Origin: Saccharomycopsis malanga
Taxonomy: Eukaryota > Ascomycota > Saccharomycetes > Ascoideales > Saccharomycopsidaceae
DNA length: 64,000 nucleotides
NCBI GenBank assembly: GCA_004014935.1
Contig: CP025325.1
Coordinates: forward strand, 2,046,001 to 2,110,000
Direction: 5' to 3'
Below the pieces are notes generated by a model. That model was not told the DNA's origin and searched no databases. It saw only the letters and a list, made by a program, of their open reading frames with translations. The first letter of the stretch is position 1. Each line of letters begins with the position of its first letter. A program made the translations under genes and the position numbers. Positions 9,351-21,278 of this stretch are shown here, piece after piece.

Positions 9351-11212
9351 GTTGAAACGCTGTGTGAGGGTTGAATCTCAGTGATAATTAATATTAAAAT
9401 ATTTGATAATACTTTACTGAAAACAAGAAAATAAAACAAATAGTTTTGATTCTGTTTAATATCCTACAACTGACCCCAATAAATAGTCCAAGTAGGAGTA
9501 TGAAAAAAGTAAGGAAGGGCAATTAGCAAGGAATGATTAGCAAAATGATAGGAATAAGAAGAGAAAAGAAAGAAAGAAGGAAAGGAAAGAAAGATAGAAT
9601 CAATCAAAGGTTAAACACACGGGAAATTGAGATGGTATTTAAGGCAAAGCAGGTTGGTCGTCTTAAATATGAAAAAAAATAAAACAATTGGAAAGAAATG
9701 GGGAGCTCTCGACGAAGAAAAGAAACAGAAAAGTAAAACGATGACGGAAAAAGTGGAAACAAGATTAATCTGTAAATCTTAAAAGACAACGACAAGGCAT
9801 TTTCACCCAGAATAATGCAAACATTGCTTAATCAACTGCAGCATACATTTTGAAGCAACAGCGTTGGAATTATCATTTGCTGTGAATGTTGGCCAAATGC
9901 TGCAGTCTCGCTGCGTCCTGCATGCATACTGCTTCGTTTCGCCTGCAGTGTGATGTCGCCGATTCCGGGGGACTGCCAAGTTCGGAGTACCTTAGCCTGG
10001 AAAAATTGTCGTTTTTTCTTTCTTATTCTTTGTTTCTTTTTCTCTCATCATTTTCCGTCACTGAATTTCCTCGGAATATGGGTCACCCGACTGAAATACG
10101 AAGCTTAATTCCCAAACGTTGGTAAACTTGTCACGCTTTTCCGTGGGAAAGTGCATACATGCACCTGCAGGCATATCCGAGGAGTTTAAAATTTTTTCGC
10201 CGTTTTTTCTGTAAGTAACTCTGAGTTGGATTGACTCATGATCGAGTCACCAAATCCAAAACTAGAATGATTCTGGCTAAAGATTTCTGTTATCAGTTTG
10301 GATTAGCTACCAAATTCACCAATTGTTCATTCGCCTGATAAATCAGCTTGTCTGGTTTTTTGTTTGTATCGATCCATGCTAAACGGCGCCAATCCACATG
10401 AAACGCAATGTATATATGCGCACGGGCTCATGATGCCTGCATTACCGGCGGCCGATGACCTCACTTGCCTAGAAAATATTGGTACCATTACGGCGGGTGT
10501 TTCTCATGGTGCCGTATGCAGTTTGCTTTGAAGAATCTGGGTTTCTATTGGCTGACAGCGGCCAATTGTATGTCGTGAGACAAGAAGCGTAAATGTGTGT
10601 TATCTCTGAGGGGTTAAACCATTGTGAAGAGCGGCACTCGGATCGTGCAAGGAAATTGATAATGCCGAGATTATGTCTGTTGTCAATTTGCAAGTAGGAA
10701 ATTTTTTTTTCAAAGTTTTCGTTACTGTGGAGTAAAAGTCAAAAGGTGGAAATTACTAGCTTATATATTTCCAGGCAATTTCCTAAAATCCGTGGCAAAA
10801 GACCACCCCAAGACAGCCTAGGTGTCAAAAGATAAGAAAAACGTCGTCCGTATACCACTCTAGCTGTCTATTGCTCTATCTACAATATTGATACGACACT
10901 AGTGCATTTTAGTTCTGCAAAAAGACCAATCAGAGCCGTTTTGCTAATCTGAAGTATGGAGACTTGTCCACGGCACATCTCAAATTTGTCTAAGATTGGC
11001 CCGCCCAACGGCGTTCTTCACACGTGAGGTCACGATATAGACATGTGATAACATAACATGCACTTATATGCTAGATTCACATGATACTTTCACCCACGTG
11101 CCTAAATCTACATGTCCACTCACTCCATCGTGAGCTGATAAGATTTGGTTGTTTAAGATGGTGGACATTATCAGTATCGACTATTAAAAAGAGTAGATAG
11201 TATTGTTGCCAA
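9351..11212. promoter_or_regulatory. divergent promoter region, permease/PHO8
   Basis: 1.86 kb between two divergent nutrient-regulated genes. Near the permease several GATAA motifs occur (TGATAA near 9381 and 9409), as expected for GATA-factor nitrogen control. The stretch 9880-10180 is GC-richer and has CTGCATGCATAC and GCACCTGCAGGC motifs. Near PHO8 lie two CACGTG boxes (listed). A 79-codon frame at 9886-10125 is not convincing. Confidence 0.5.
11021..11100. promoter_or_regulatory. two CACGTG (Pho4-type) boxes upstream of PHO8
   Basis: Perfect CACGTG palindromes at 11021-11026 and 11095-11100, about 190 and 115 bp before the PHO8 ATG. In S. cerevisiae PHO8 is a Pho4 target, and Pho4 binds CACGTG/CACGTK. 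Position and spacing fit phosphate control; binding itself is inferred. Confidence 0.6.
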
Positions 11213-12961
11213 ATGTCTTTCAAACCAGACGCTAATTCCGCTACTCAGGGAGAGTCCCAGCCGTTGCTTCTGAGCAGGTCAGAAAGAACAAGTACAGGTC
11301 GTTCGTTCAAAAGATATGTATATATAGTGCTTATCTTTGCCAGTATGTTCATTATACAACTCTTTGAATCTGCATTTTTCAGAAAATACTAACCAACTAA
11401 AGTGGTTTTTGGCGTGCTTCATGGATTCTCGTCCAAAGTTACGCATTCAAAACCTAAAAGGAAGAATATTGTGTTCTTTGTCACTGACGGAATGGGACCA
11501 GCGTCGTTGTCTTTGACAAGATCTTTCCGTCAATTTACCGAGAATCTTCCTCTCAATGACACCTTGTTTCTTGACAAACATTTGATTGGCTCTTCCAGAA
11601 CAAGATCATCAGACTCGCTTGTCACAGATTCTGCAGCCGGTGCTACTGCTTTCTCATGCAGTGCCAAATCTTATAATGGTGCCATTGGTGTCTTTCCAGA
11701 CAAAAAGCCTTGTGGCACTGTTCTTGAGGCGCTCAAGCTTCAAGGCTATTTAACTGGCTTGGTCGTGACCACCAGAATAACTGATGCGACGCCTGCTGCA
11801 TTTTCGTCACACGTAGACTATCGTTTTCAAGAAGACTTGATTGCAGAACATCAGTTGGGTTATTATCCGCTAGGCCGTTCTGTTGATTTGATACTTGGGG
11901 GTGGCAGATGCCATTATTATGGATGTAGAAGCGACAACCGTAACTTGATATACGAGGCCATTGGCGATGGATGGCATTATGCTGGTAACAGAACTGCATT
12001 CGATGAGTTGCAATTGGGCAAAAACAAAAATATAAACTTGCCTCTTTTGGGTCTTTTCGCAGACCACGATATTCCTTTTGATTTGGATAGAGATGATGCG
12101 AAATACCCGTCTTTAGAAGAGCAGGCAATCACTGCTTTGAATCTTCTCCACGAGAAGTCTAAAGACAGCGATAAGGGCTTCTTTTTGCTCATCGAAGGCT
12201 CTAGAATAGACCACGGTGGTCATTTCAATGATCCAGTTGCTCAAGTCCATGAAGTTTTGGCTTTTGATAAAGCATTCAAAGCTGTTGCTGAGTTTGCCGA
12301 CGCTCATGCTGATGAGGCCGACACTATAATGGTCAGTACCAGTGATCATGAGACTGGCGGATTATCTGTAGCTAAACAAATTCATAGCTCTTACCCAGAT
12401 TATCTTTGGTTACCAGAAGTGTTAGCCAATGCCACGCACACATCTGAGTATTTGACCCAGAAGATTCGTTATTATGTCAAGGAACAAGGCTCCTCCTTAA
12501 ACACCGATGAACTTGAAAAGTTCTTATACACACAAGTGGAGAAACATTTGGGTATCACGGATCTTGAAGAGTCTGAGATACAAGATTTGGTCGCTCATAA
12601 GGATAGTCCACAAGACTCTATTGTTACCTTGATCAACAAAAGAGCCCAGATTGGTTGGTCCACCCACGGTCATTCTGCCGTCGATGTCAACATTTACAGT
12701 TATGGATCCAGTAAGGATATATACAACAACGCACTTGCTAATTTGCTTGGAAACCACGAGAATATTGAGATTGGCCAGTTTCTAGCAAGTTTGGAGGAAG
12801 GTGTCGATTTAAACAAGGTTACAGAATTGTTGAAAGACACCAAACATTCTCCTTCAAAAAAAGATGTGACATTTTTCTTGGAAAAAATAGATGCTGCTCC
12901 TGAAAAAGAGTGGTCTGATGCTTTGAGAGCAAAAATCTCAGAGGTCTATGTCAACCACTGA
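11213..12961 (+). CDS. PHO8: Pho8 repressible vacuolar alkaline phosphatase, spliced
   Basis: Two exons, 11213-11342 and 11403-12961, give 562 aa. Exon 1 encodes a 33-residue cytosolic tail (MSFKPDANSATQGESQPLLL...). The membrane anchor is created by the splice: YVYIVLIFA from exon 1 joins MVFGVLHGF from exon 2, making a type II signal anchor. The luminal phosphatase follows: FVTDGMGPAS (metal Asp about 72), catalytic-Ser region DSLVTDSAAGATAF, RITDATPAAFSSHVDYR, EGSRIDHGGH, STSDHETGGL and STHGHSAVDV. All zinc/magnesium ligands expected for the family appear present. Without the intron there is no ATG start for the long frame (it would begin at GTG), so the splice is needed. Contains an in-frame CTG in exon 1. 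Confidence 0.94.
11343..11402 (+). other. PHO8: PHO8 intron
   Basis: 60-nt intron. 5' site GTATGT at 11343, perfect branch point TACTAAC about 10 nt before the AG at 11401-11402. Splicing restores an ATG codon across the junction and a continuous transmembrane segment. Confidence 0.92.
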
Positions 12962-13771
12962 TTATAAACTTGCATTTTTGCTAGAATTTTCAATAACTTT
13001 AGATAATAAATAATGAATATTATCATATATTTCAAGCCCAGTACATATCAGTTTCGTATATACGCGCTATGTCTAAGGGGACTTGGTAAAGCCCAATCAT
13101 GTCCTGTTGATTGTAATCTTCTGACCCAATTGGTTCGAAAGCTAGCACTAGGCTTTGGTCTAGGTCGTGTTTCAGACAGTTGCACTTGCCTGTGAAATCA
13201 CGTTCAGTATCGTAAAAAGCAGCGAGTAAAAGTGTCGTCTTGGGAATCGAACCCGTGTTCCTGTTAGGTCTTGTTTTCTCTTCTCCGAGAGCTTGGGCCA
13301 CTGAGCCAAATGGCTCACTTTAGATAATAATAAAAATAATCGATTTTGATTAATCCACAGAAAACTATGTAAGAAACTCAGTGTATCAAACAAGTGTTAC
13401 AAAAGTATAGCTTACAATGAAGTAACGGTTAAACTATTGTATATAAAGTGCAAGTGAAAAAGTAGAAAGTTAAAAGCAGATTAAAAGTGTCTATACGTTG
13501 ATGAACAAAGTAAAAAAAAAGTAGTAAACACCAAGAAAATAATGAAAGCAGAGAACTGCCAGAGAAAGAAAATTGATGGAATAAGGCTTCTGAACAAAAA
13601 AAAGGAAAACTGTAAAAAATGCAAATGGAAATTATCTATAATAATATCTGACTGACAAACGAAGTTGCAGAATGGCTAAAAGGAAAACAAAAGACGCAAG
13701 CTTTTCAAGTGTTTAGGAAACATAATAAAAAGAAATGAAGAAAGGTATAGGAAATGTGTAGAATGGACTGA
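12962..13771. other. intergenic, PHO8 3' flank with SINE-like insertion
   Basis: Contains the 307-bp SINE-like copy 1 with its flanking direct repeats (listed). The rest (13331-13771) is A-rich 3' flank of the convergent GPI-protein gene with nothing else recognisable. Confidence 0.6.
13010..13316 (-). mobile_element. tRNA-derived SINE-like element, copy 1 (most intact)
   Basis: Read on the minus strand, a tRNA-like head begins at 13316. Box A TGGCTCAGTGG (complement of 13298-13308) starts 9 nt in, as in a tRNA. Box B GGTTCGATTCC (complement of 13243-13253) is a perfect match 44 bp further. The tRNA-unrelated body contains GTGCAACTGTCTGAAACACG and ends in an AT-rich tail. The element is flanked by the perfect 14-bp direct repeat ACTTTAGATAATAA at 12996-13009 and 13317-13330, the expected target-site duplication. 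It lies about 35 bp after the PHO8 stop, antisense to it. The body is shared with 19746-20143. No protein is encoded. Confidence 0.75.
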
Positions 13772-15799
13772 TCATAGAAGGAAAACTGTTATGACATTAG
13801 CCAACACGAAACCAATAGCACCTTTCATCAAGTTGCTGTTTTCAAAGACCTTCAAGGAGACAGCGCCGTTTGCAGTCAAGATACCAGAAGCATCAGTAGA
13901 ACCAGATTTGGATCCAGAGCCAGAGCCAGAGCCAGAACCAGAAGCAGAAGAAGTAGCAATGTAAGAAGATTCAGGAGTTGTTTGATAGACACCAGAAGCG
14001 GCATCAGCAGCATTAGTGGAGTCACCAGATCCAACAGTAGAGGCAACGGCTGGGCCAGCAGTGGCAGAGACAGAAGGAGTGATGATAGTAGGAACAGGAA
14101 CATAGGTGATGTTGCCAGCAGTGGTAGAGTAAGTGGAATAATAAGCAGAACTGTAGTTTCCGCTCAAGTAGTATCCAACAGTCTCAGTGGTTTTGTAGGC
14201 AGATGGACTGATGGTGGAAGCAACTTGGTTAACAACAGTAAATGGACCAGTGGCGCTGACAACAGTCTTAGAAAGAGCAAGAGTCTCGTAGGTAGAGACT
14301 GGAGTGACAGTAGCACTTGAACCAGTAACACAAGAACCTTTAGCACAGCTGGTGTAAGCAACCCATTTAGTGCTCTTTTCAGTTACCAAAGAGGTTTGAT
14401 TGACAGGAATGGTGGTAATGATAGCAGACACGGCATCGGCAGCAGAAGTACCATTAGTGTAAGCTGGAGTGACACCAGTGGTGGTCTTGTTGGCATATGG
14501 AGAACCAGTAATGGCGGAAGATCCAGAAGGATGTGTGGAAACCGCATTTGGAGCAGTAGCAGATAGAGAAGATCCAGAAGATCCAGAAGATCCAGAAGAT
14601 CCAGAAGATCCAGAAGATCCAGAAGGATTAGATCCAGAGCCTGGCCCAGCACCAACAGTAGCAGTTTTTGAAGCAGAGCCAGCGCCGGAAGTTGATGGGT
14701 ATGGAATGTAGACAGTTTCATCAACCTCACCATCTGTAGCAGTGACAAGAGTGGTAGAGAACAAGACACCAGAGGTTGTGGTAGAACAGACGCCATGGTT
14801 ACATTTGACAACAGTAACCTCGGTGGAAGAAAGACCAGCAGTGTTAGAACCAGCATCAGCAGCATTAGTAGAAGCAGAGCTTGTGACTAATGGAGCCAGG
14901 GAAGTAGAAACAATAACGGAACCTTGAGAGTTGGTGGAAGTAACTGGAACAAGAACAGCAGTTGTGTCAGCACTAGAACCAGAAGAAGTAACAGCTGGAG
15001 TGTTGGTAGAAATTGGAACCCAAGTTGTAATGTATTCATCACCATCAGATTCGGTGACTTGAAGAGTAGTTCTCAAAGCAGTGCTGACCACAGTTGAACA
15101 AACTCCATTTTTACACTCGTTGGAAGTGATAGTGGTGTATGGGGAGTTATCAGAAGTTGAAGCAGACGTAGAGTTCAAGTATGGAGTTGCAGTAGTGTTA
15201 GTGTAAGGGGATCCGGTAGAGGTAGCATTGGTGAATGGAGCAGCAGTAGAAGTAACGTTATTGAAAGGAGCGGCACTGGAAGTCACATTATTGAATGGAG
15301 CAGAGGTCGATGTACCATTGGCAAATGGAGCGGAAGTAGAAGTAACATTGGCATAAGGAGAAGAAATGGAAGTGCCATTGGTCATAGGCAAACTAGTTAT
15401 CACCGAACTTGAAGTAGTGTTAGTGAATGGAGAGGCTGCAGTAGTGTTGGCAAAAGGCAAACTAGTTATAATAGAGCTGGCAGAAGTAGTGTTAACAAAC
15501 GGAGAAGCAGTAGTAGAACTGTTGGTGATTGGAACACTGGTCAAGGTAGAGTTACTGTCAGTAATGATGGAAGAAGCAGTGGAATTTTCAGCAGCAGCCG
15601 AAGTAGTAGAGCTTTCGCTGGAAGAGCTCAAAATGGTAGTGTTTGCAAATGGAACACCAGTACTAGCAGTTGAAGAACCAGTGGTGGTGTTCAAAGAGTT
15701 GGCAGCTATATTGAGTGTTGGAAACACAGTAGTTGCAGCCTCGCTTGAGGCAATCAAAGTAGAGGCAACTGCAAAAAAAGCAGCATTAAATTGTCTCAT
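13772..15799 (-). CDS. GPI-anchored Ser/Thr-rich cell-wall protein
   Basis: 675 aa. N-terminal signal peptide (MRQFNAAFFAVASTLIASSEA) and C-terminal hydrophobic GPI signal (GAIGFVLANVITVFLL) after a small-residue/Asn region (ENSNLMKG) that could hold the omega site. The N-terminal third repeats a unit of about 12 residues built on [A/S]P[F/Y]xN[V/T/A]TS, each with an N-glycosylation sequon. Two to three blocks with a CxxGVCST core (near NECKNGVCST, VKCNHGVCST and a diverged SCAKGSC) resemble flocculin/adhesin-type repeats. A run of six GSS units follows from a 9-bp DNA repeat (14571-14624). It is a structural or adhesive wall mannoprotein; family members in Candida are named PGA/IFF-like, but I cannot assign an orthologue. 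Start ATG at 15799. Confidence 0.85.
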   Translation of the reverse strand: MRQFNAAFFAVASTLIASSEAATTVFPTLNIAANSLNTTTGSSTASTGVPFANTTILSSSSESSTTSAAAENSTASSIITDSNSTLTSVPITNSSTTASPFVNTTSASSIITSLPFANTTAASPFTNTTSSSVITSLPMTNGTSISSPYANVTSTSAPFANGTSTSAPFNNVTSSAAPFNNVTSTAAPFTNATSTGSPYTNTTATPYLNSTSASTSDNSPYTTITSNECKNGVCSTVVSTALRTTLQVTESDGDEYITTWVPISTNTPAVTSSGSSADTTAVLVPVTSTNSQGSVIVSTSLAPLVTSSASTNAADAGSNTAGLSSTEVTVVKCNHGVCSTTTSGVLFSTTLVTATDGEVDETVYIPYPSTSGAGSASKTATVGAGPGSGSNPSGSSGSSGSSGSSGSSGSSLSATAPNAVSTHPSGSSAITGSPYANKTTTGVTPAYTNGTSAADAVSAIITTIPVNQTSLVTEKSTKWVAYTSCAKGSCVTGSSATVTPVSTYETLALSKTVVSATGPFTVVNQVASTISPSAYKTTETVGYYLSGNYSSAYYSTYSTTAGNITYVPVPTIITPSVSATAGPAVASTVGSGDSTNAADAASGVYQTTPESSYIATSSASGSGSGSGSGSKSGSTDASGILTANGAVSLKVFENSNLMKGAIGFVLANVITVFLL
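14571..14624. repeat. 9-bp tandem repeat (x6) coding (GSS)n
   Basis: Six head-to-tail copies of GATCCAGAA on the plus strand, coding GSS on the minus strand inside the GPI protein. Such minisatellites in wall genes often vary in length between strains. Confidence 0.9.
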
Positions 15800-16076
15800 T
15801 TTATAAATGTTTTTTGAAAACTTGAATAATTTAATATCAGTAACAAGATTGAACTTGGTGAAAGGGGATATCGTAATAAGACTTCTATATTCAAGTCCTG
15901 ATTATGGGAGTGTGTTTCAAATAATTGTTCCTGACTTAAGTCTCGAAAAAAAACTGTTCTATTTTCCAATATCTAAGACACATCCATGCAATATATATCT
16001 CATGTCTGAAAAACCACATCGCGTGCAAGAGTCTACGAATGGCGGGCGGTGGTACACTGGTTTACGCTGTTGGATC

Positions 16077-16188
16077 ATGCATGTTGAGCGTTGCCGATGT
16101 TGATGAGTCTTGATTTTCTGCTGCATGAATCTTCCCGTCTAACTGTTTTCCTCATGCATAACCTGCAGTAACCTGCATATGGCTGCAT
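16077..16188. promoter_or_regulatory. cluster of TGCAT motifs upstream of the GPI protein
   Basis: Five TGCAT/ATGCAT motifs in 112 bp: 16077-16082, 16122-16126, 16154-16159, 16174-16178 and 16184-16188, about 280-390 bp before the ATG at 15799. TGCAT is the core bound by APSES factors (Sok2/Phd1; Efg1 in Candida). Regulation by such a factor is inferred from density and context. Confidence 0.4.
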
Positions 16189-17491
16189 AGCCGACGGTGA
16201 GATGACGCACGCCGAGCGTGATTCTTCAAAGGGGAAACACCAAAATACATCAATAACTGTAGTAAAGATATGAATTTGAACAAGTGAAATGCAATATATT
16301 AGCAATAAAATCATAATCTTTTGATACTTTTGATTGGAAATCTCTTTTTTTCTCATTAAAAACTTGTTTGATACAGCAATTTTGTAAGCTTGTGGGTTGT
16401 CTAGGATAAAGTACAGTAGCTTATTGTTCTAATAATTAGCACTTACCTCTTCACCGCATACAGTAAAAAAATAAAAAATAAATTTTTGAGGTGCCCCAGC
16501 AATTGTACATACGTTAGCTTCGTCTGTCAACTGCTCTTTAGCTCTTATTAACATGCTTTGTTGACGATGGGACTAATGACTGTGATGCACAAGTGATGCT
16601 GTGGTCTCACCTGTGATATCCCATCGAGTGTCCGAGGGGCTTTTATGGGGTACTTTATGGCTAAGGTACTCGTTCTGCAGCCTTTCAAGTAACATCAAAG
16701 TTGTGCAAAAGGATAGCGATGTTGGATAGTATTGGTGATAAGTTCTTTGGAGTTTAGAGGTAAATTAGGCCAAAAATACAAATCAACAAAAGGTGTACTG
16801 GTCGACTGTACAGATACCCGTAGTACAATATCATACAATGCAATTACCGTATTGCGAAATAATAGTGAATCCTCAACTCTAATGCATTCTTTGCTATATA
16901 CATTGAGGAGTAGACGCAGGCGAGAAGAGAGATCTGGGTGTCACTAAGCATAAGATCTCATTTCTCTTTTGAAAACGGCAATATTGTCTGATTTGTTGGT
17001 GATGTAGCGTGTATTATTGTCAGATCTTTTGTACAAACCTCAGTAATGAGCGTCACTTTGACATGGCTAGCAATTTGTATTGGTATTTGCAAGTTTAGTA
17101 GAGCCATGCTAATCACCATTACGCTTTTTGGCTATCGTCGGTTAATGAATCGGTTGGCTCGCAAGAATTGCCACAAGAGTTAGTATAGCAATTAAGAGCA
17201 TTCAAAGATGAGCACATATGTAAAACAATACCTTATTTAAAACTACTTTTGAACATATGATTGTAATGCCTAATAGTTTACTCTTATATGAGACAATTGT
17301 AATGATTCTACATCAATATGAGTTTCATAATCAAGCACGTCAGGCTAGATCCTTTAGTTTTGGCTATGCTTACTCAGATTACCAAAAGGGTTATCAGCTT
17401 AGGTCTTGAATAGATACAAAAACTCTATACGGATGTAGTTTAAAAATTTAACGAATCCTCTATACACCCGTCAAACATATGTCCTGAAAAC

Positions 17492-17704
17492 TCATGATTG
17501 CATTACACGGTGCTGCCTAAAAGACAAGAATAGACTTTTTTGGTCACGGATCACAGCCTCTATGTTTCTCCCCGTTGGAATAACGGATTTGATTTTTTCT
17601 GCTATAGGATTGTTTAATGTCGTTCTCAGTTTCGACAAAAAATGGAGACTGAGGAAAACATCATAATCTTTTGGTGTTCTTTCTGTACAAAATTGTTGAA
17701 TCAA
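17492..17704 (-). pseudogene. orphan ORF fragment, unrecognised
   Basis: A 70-codon minus-strand frame, begun by TTG directly after a stop, whose translation is charged and protein-like (IQQFCTERTPKDYDVFLSL, IAEKIKSVIPTGRNIEAVIR). It has no ATG start and no recognised family. It may be a relic of a lost gene or an exon whose partner I cannot find. It may also be chance. Confidence 0.2.
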
Positions 17705-17989
17705 TTTTTATCGTTCTACGACTTCGTGCTCTTAGTAGATTTGAAAGAATATTAACGCTAACATAATTCAGACTTTTTTACCCTTTATTTCAATTTTTTC
17801 AGCACTTATTTTCACTAAAAAGTCTATCCTACAATAATACAACCTTTCAATAGAGAAATCAGTTTTATAGATTTTCAGATGTAACATTGTCAATAAATTC
17901 TTGACTTATTCCTGTACAATGTGAATTTGGTTGCAGTTTAGCAACTTGGATGTGAAAAAAGACAAAAAAAAGTAGGATGCATGTAATAG

Positions 17990-18028
17990 ATCTGAAAAAT
18001 GAATCTGAAAAATGAATCTGAAAAATGA
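17990..18028. repeat. 13-bp tandem repeat, three exact copies
   Basis: Three perfect head-to-tail copies of ATCTGAAAAATGA, about 365 bp upstream of ERG10. Confidence 0.9.
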
Positions 18029-18357
18029 ATCTTATATTGCTCATAAACACACCTACATATAATGACTTATACTACGCTTCATTCAAATGTTTAATGAAAA
18101 ACCTTTCACCAGCAACAGTTCACACTGACAAAAACACAGTCACTATTACAATTTGCTCAAAACACAGTAAAAGACTACTACCCGAACATGAAAATAACTT
18201 GCCAACAAGTCATTACCACCAGTTGAGCACTACCCAACTAATTTACCCGCCCAACTCGTATGTTCGTACCGAGCAATGCATTTGGCCGACATTTGAGAGC
18301 CAATACCTATCTGGAATCAACGAATAAAAGAGACCACTCACGAGATCATCTGTATAA

Positions 18358-19584
<1,227 letters not shown>

Positions 19585-19745
19585 GTTACTAAAAAACCAT
19601 CTTGCTTTTTTTATGCTATAAATATTAATGCTAATACCGTCTTGCTTACTTGTAGTGTATACAGTGTTGACTTGTATTTGTATGTAATGCCGCACTAAAT
19701 GATAGTAAAGACATATTTATCATTTCAAACCACTGGGCCGCCACT

Positions 19746-20143
<398 letters not shown>

Positions 20144-20563
20144 AGCGGCCACTATGGCGGTAACTATTGTAATCTTAGGATTGTGACAATAATATTCTTA
20201 AGCCATTGTAATTTTTGTTTAAGAAAACAAAAAAAATTTATATCAATGATGAATGTTTACTTTTTCTTGTAACATTCTCTAATCTTGAGATAACATCCAA
20301 ATTAATTCTGAAACATACTTAAGCTATACAATCTTAATAACCAAGACTAGAAGAAGTTTCACTTGCTGATTTACAGATATAGCAAGACCAAGTAAAATTG
20401 TCATATTTGAAATGATCAAAACCATTGGGTTGTTCGATGCAATACCATGTTTATATCTTATAAGATACCCATTTTCATACATTTAATGAAGCATATGAGC
20501 CGTGATAATTGAACCAATAGCTCTATAGGAAATTAATCGCTACTTTTAAACGGTCAATTGCGA

Positions 20564-21034
20564 CTATCCTACTTTGCAAACAACAATTGTCAATAAAAGA
20601 TCATTTTTTGGGATAATCATAATCTCTTTGTTATGGCCATAATATGTACGTATTAACTGCAAGTCATTGTCCTTAGAGTTTGCAGACGGATCGTCTGCTA
20701 CTTTATCTTGTAAGATTCCCTCCAAGTCAGCTGCAAGTTTACGGTTCGCTTTGATAATCTTAAAGCTATGTGCAGCAATATTAATCGCAGTATCGACCTC
20801 TACTGGCTTCAATATTTCGGTGGATATCTGCTCATTACGTATGGTATCACCAAGGGTCTCTTTGGAGGGACTATTTAAGGTCCATCCATAAAGTATTTTT
20901 CCATCGCTGGTATAGGCTACAGCGGAGTAACATTTGACAACCAATGCAAGGTTCGAATTGAGAATTGCAGTTAAATGGACATTTGAAAGTATTTCTTTAC
21001 TTGGAAGAGGAACAAATCCATTCTCCAATACCAT
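20564..21034 (-). CDS. small Slm4/Ego3-like (roadblock-type) protein, tentative
   Basis: 156 aa from the first ATG at 21034 (an upstream TTG is not a plausible start). The size, an N-terminal half resembling a longin/roadblock sheet (SNVHLTAILNSNLALVVKCY, SAVAYTSDGKILYG) and the near-terminal IPKNDLLLTIVV resemble S. cerevisiae Slm4/Ego3, a subunit of the vacuolar EGO/Ragulator-like complex that anchors Rag GTPases for TORC1 signalling. The product stops right after that strand (CKVG), lacking the last helix of about 25 residues seen in Slm4. It may be shortened or missing an exon. Divergent from eIF3L with 244 bp between. The assignment is a judgement from a few motifs. Confidence 0.45.
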   Translation of the reverse strand: MVLENGFVPLPSKEILSNVHLTAILNSNLALVVKCYSAVAYTSDGKILYGWTLNSPSKETLGDTIRNEQISTEILKPVEVDTAINIAAHSFKIIKANRKLAADLEGILQDKVADDPSANSKDNDLQLIRTYYGHNKEIMIIPKNDLLLTIVVCKVG

Positions 21035-21278
21035 CTTCGCCAACTACAAAAGCCAAATGCCATTCATATCCCCCTGTTTATAGTGTCAAATGTTTCTATG
21101 ATATCAACCCTACCCTATATGACACCCGTGCACCAACCATATCAGCACATGACCAGTGATTTGAAAAAGTGGTGAAATATCAGTGAAAAAAATTTTAGTA
21201 ATATGGTATAATTAATGTAGGGATTTGAAGGTTTAACAGAGGTTAAACTAGTGAGAAATTTAGGATCTAAAAGATAAT

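Noticed and set aside
13230-13316. functional tRNA gene on the minus strand
   Set aside because: Boxes A and B are perfect, but the anticodon-arm region does not form a stem and the acceptor ends do not pair; a tRNA-derived repeat fits better.
13032-13393. ORFs over the SINE-like copy (89 and 73 codons, minus strand)
   Set aside because: No ATG-supported conserved product; the pol III boxes and flanking duplication explain the sequence better.
18180-18300. possible fourth SINE-like head (TTAGTTGGGTAGTGCTC on the minus strand)
   Set aside because: Only a loose D-arm resemblance; no box B and no body similarity.
18025-18327. 100-codon plus-strand ORF before ERG10
   Set aside because: Starts inside a tandem repeat, has no recognisable features and lies where the ERG10 promoter is expected.
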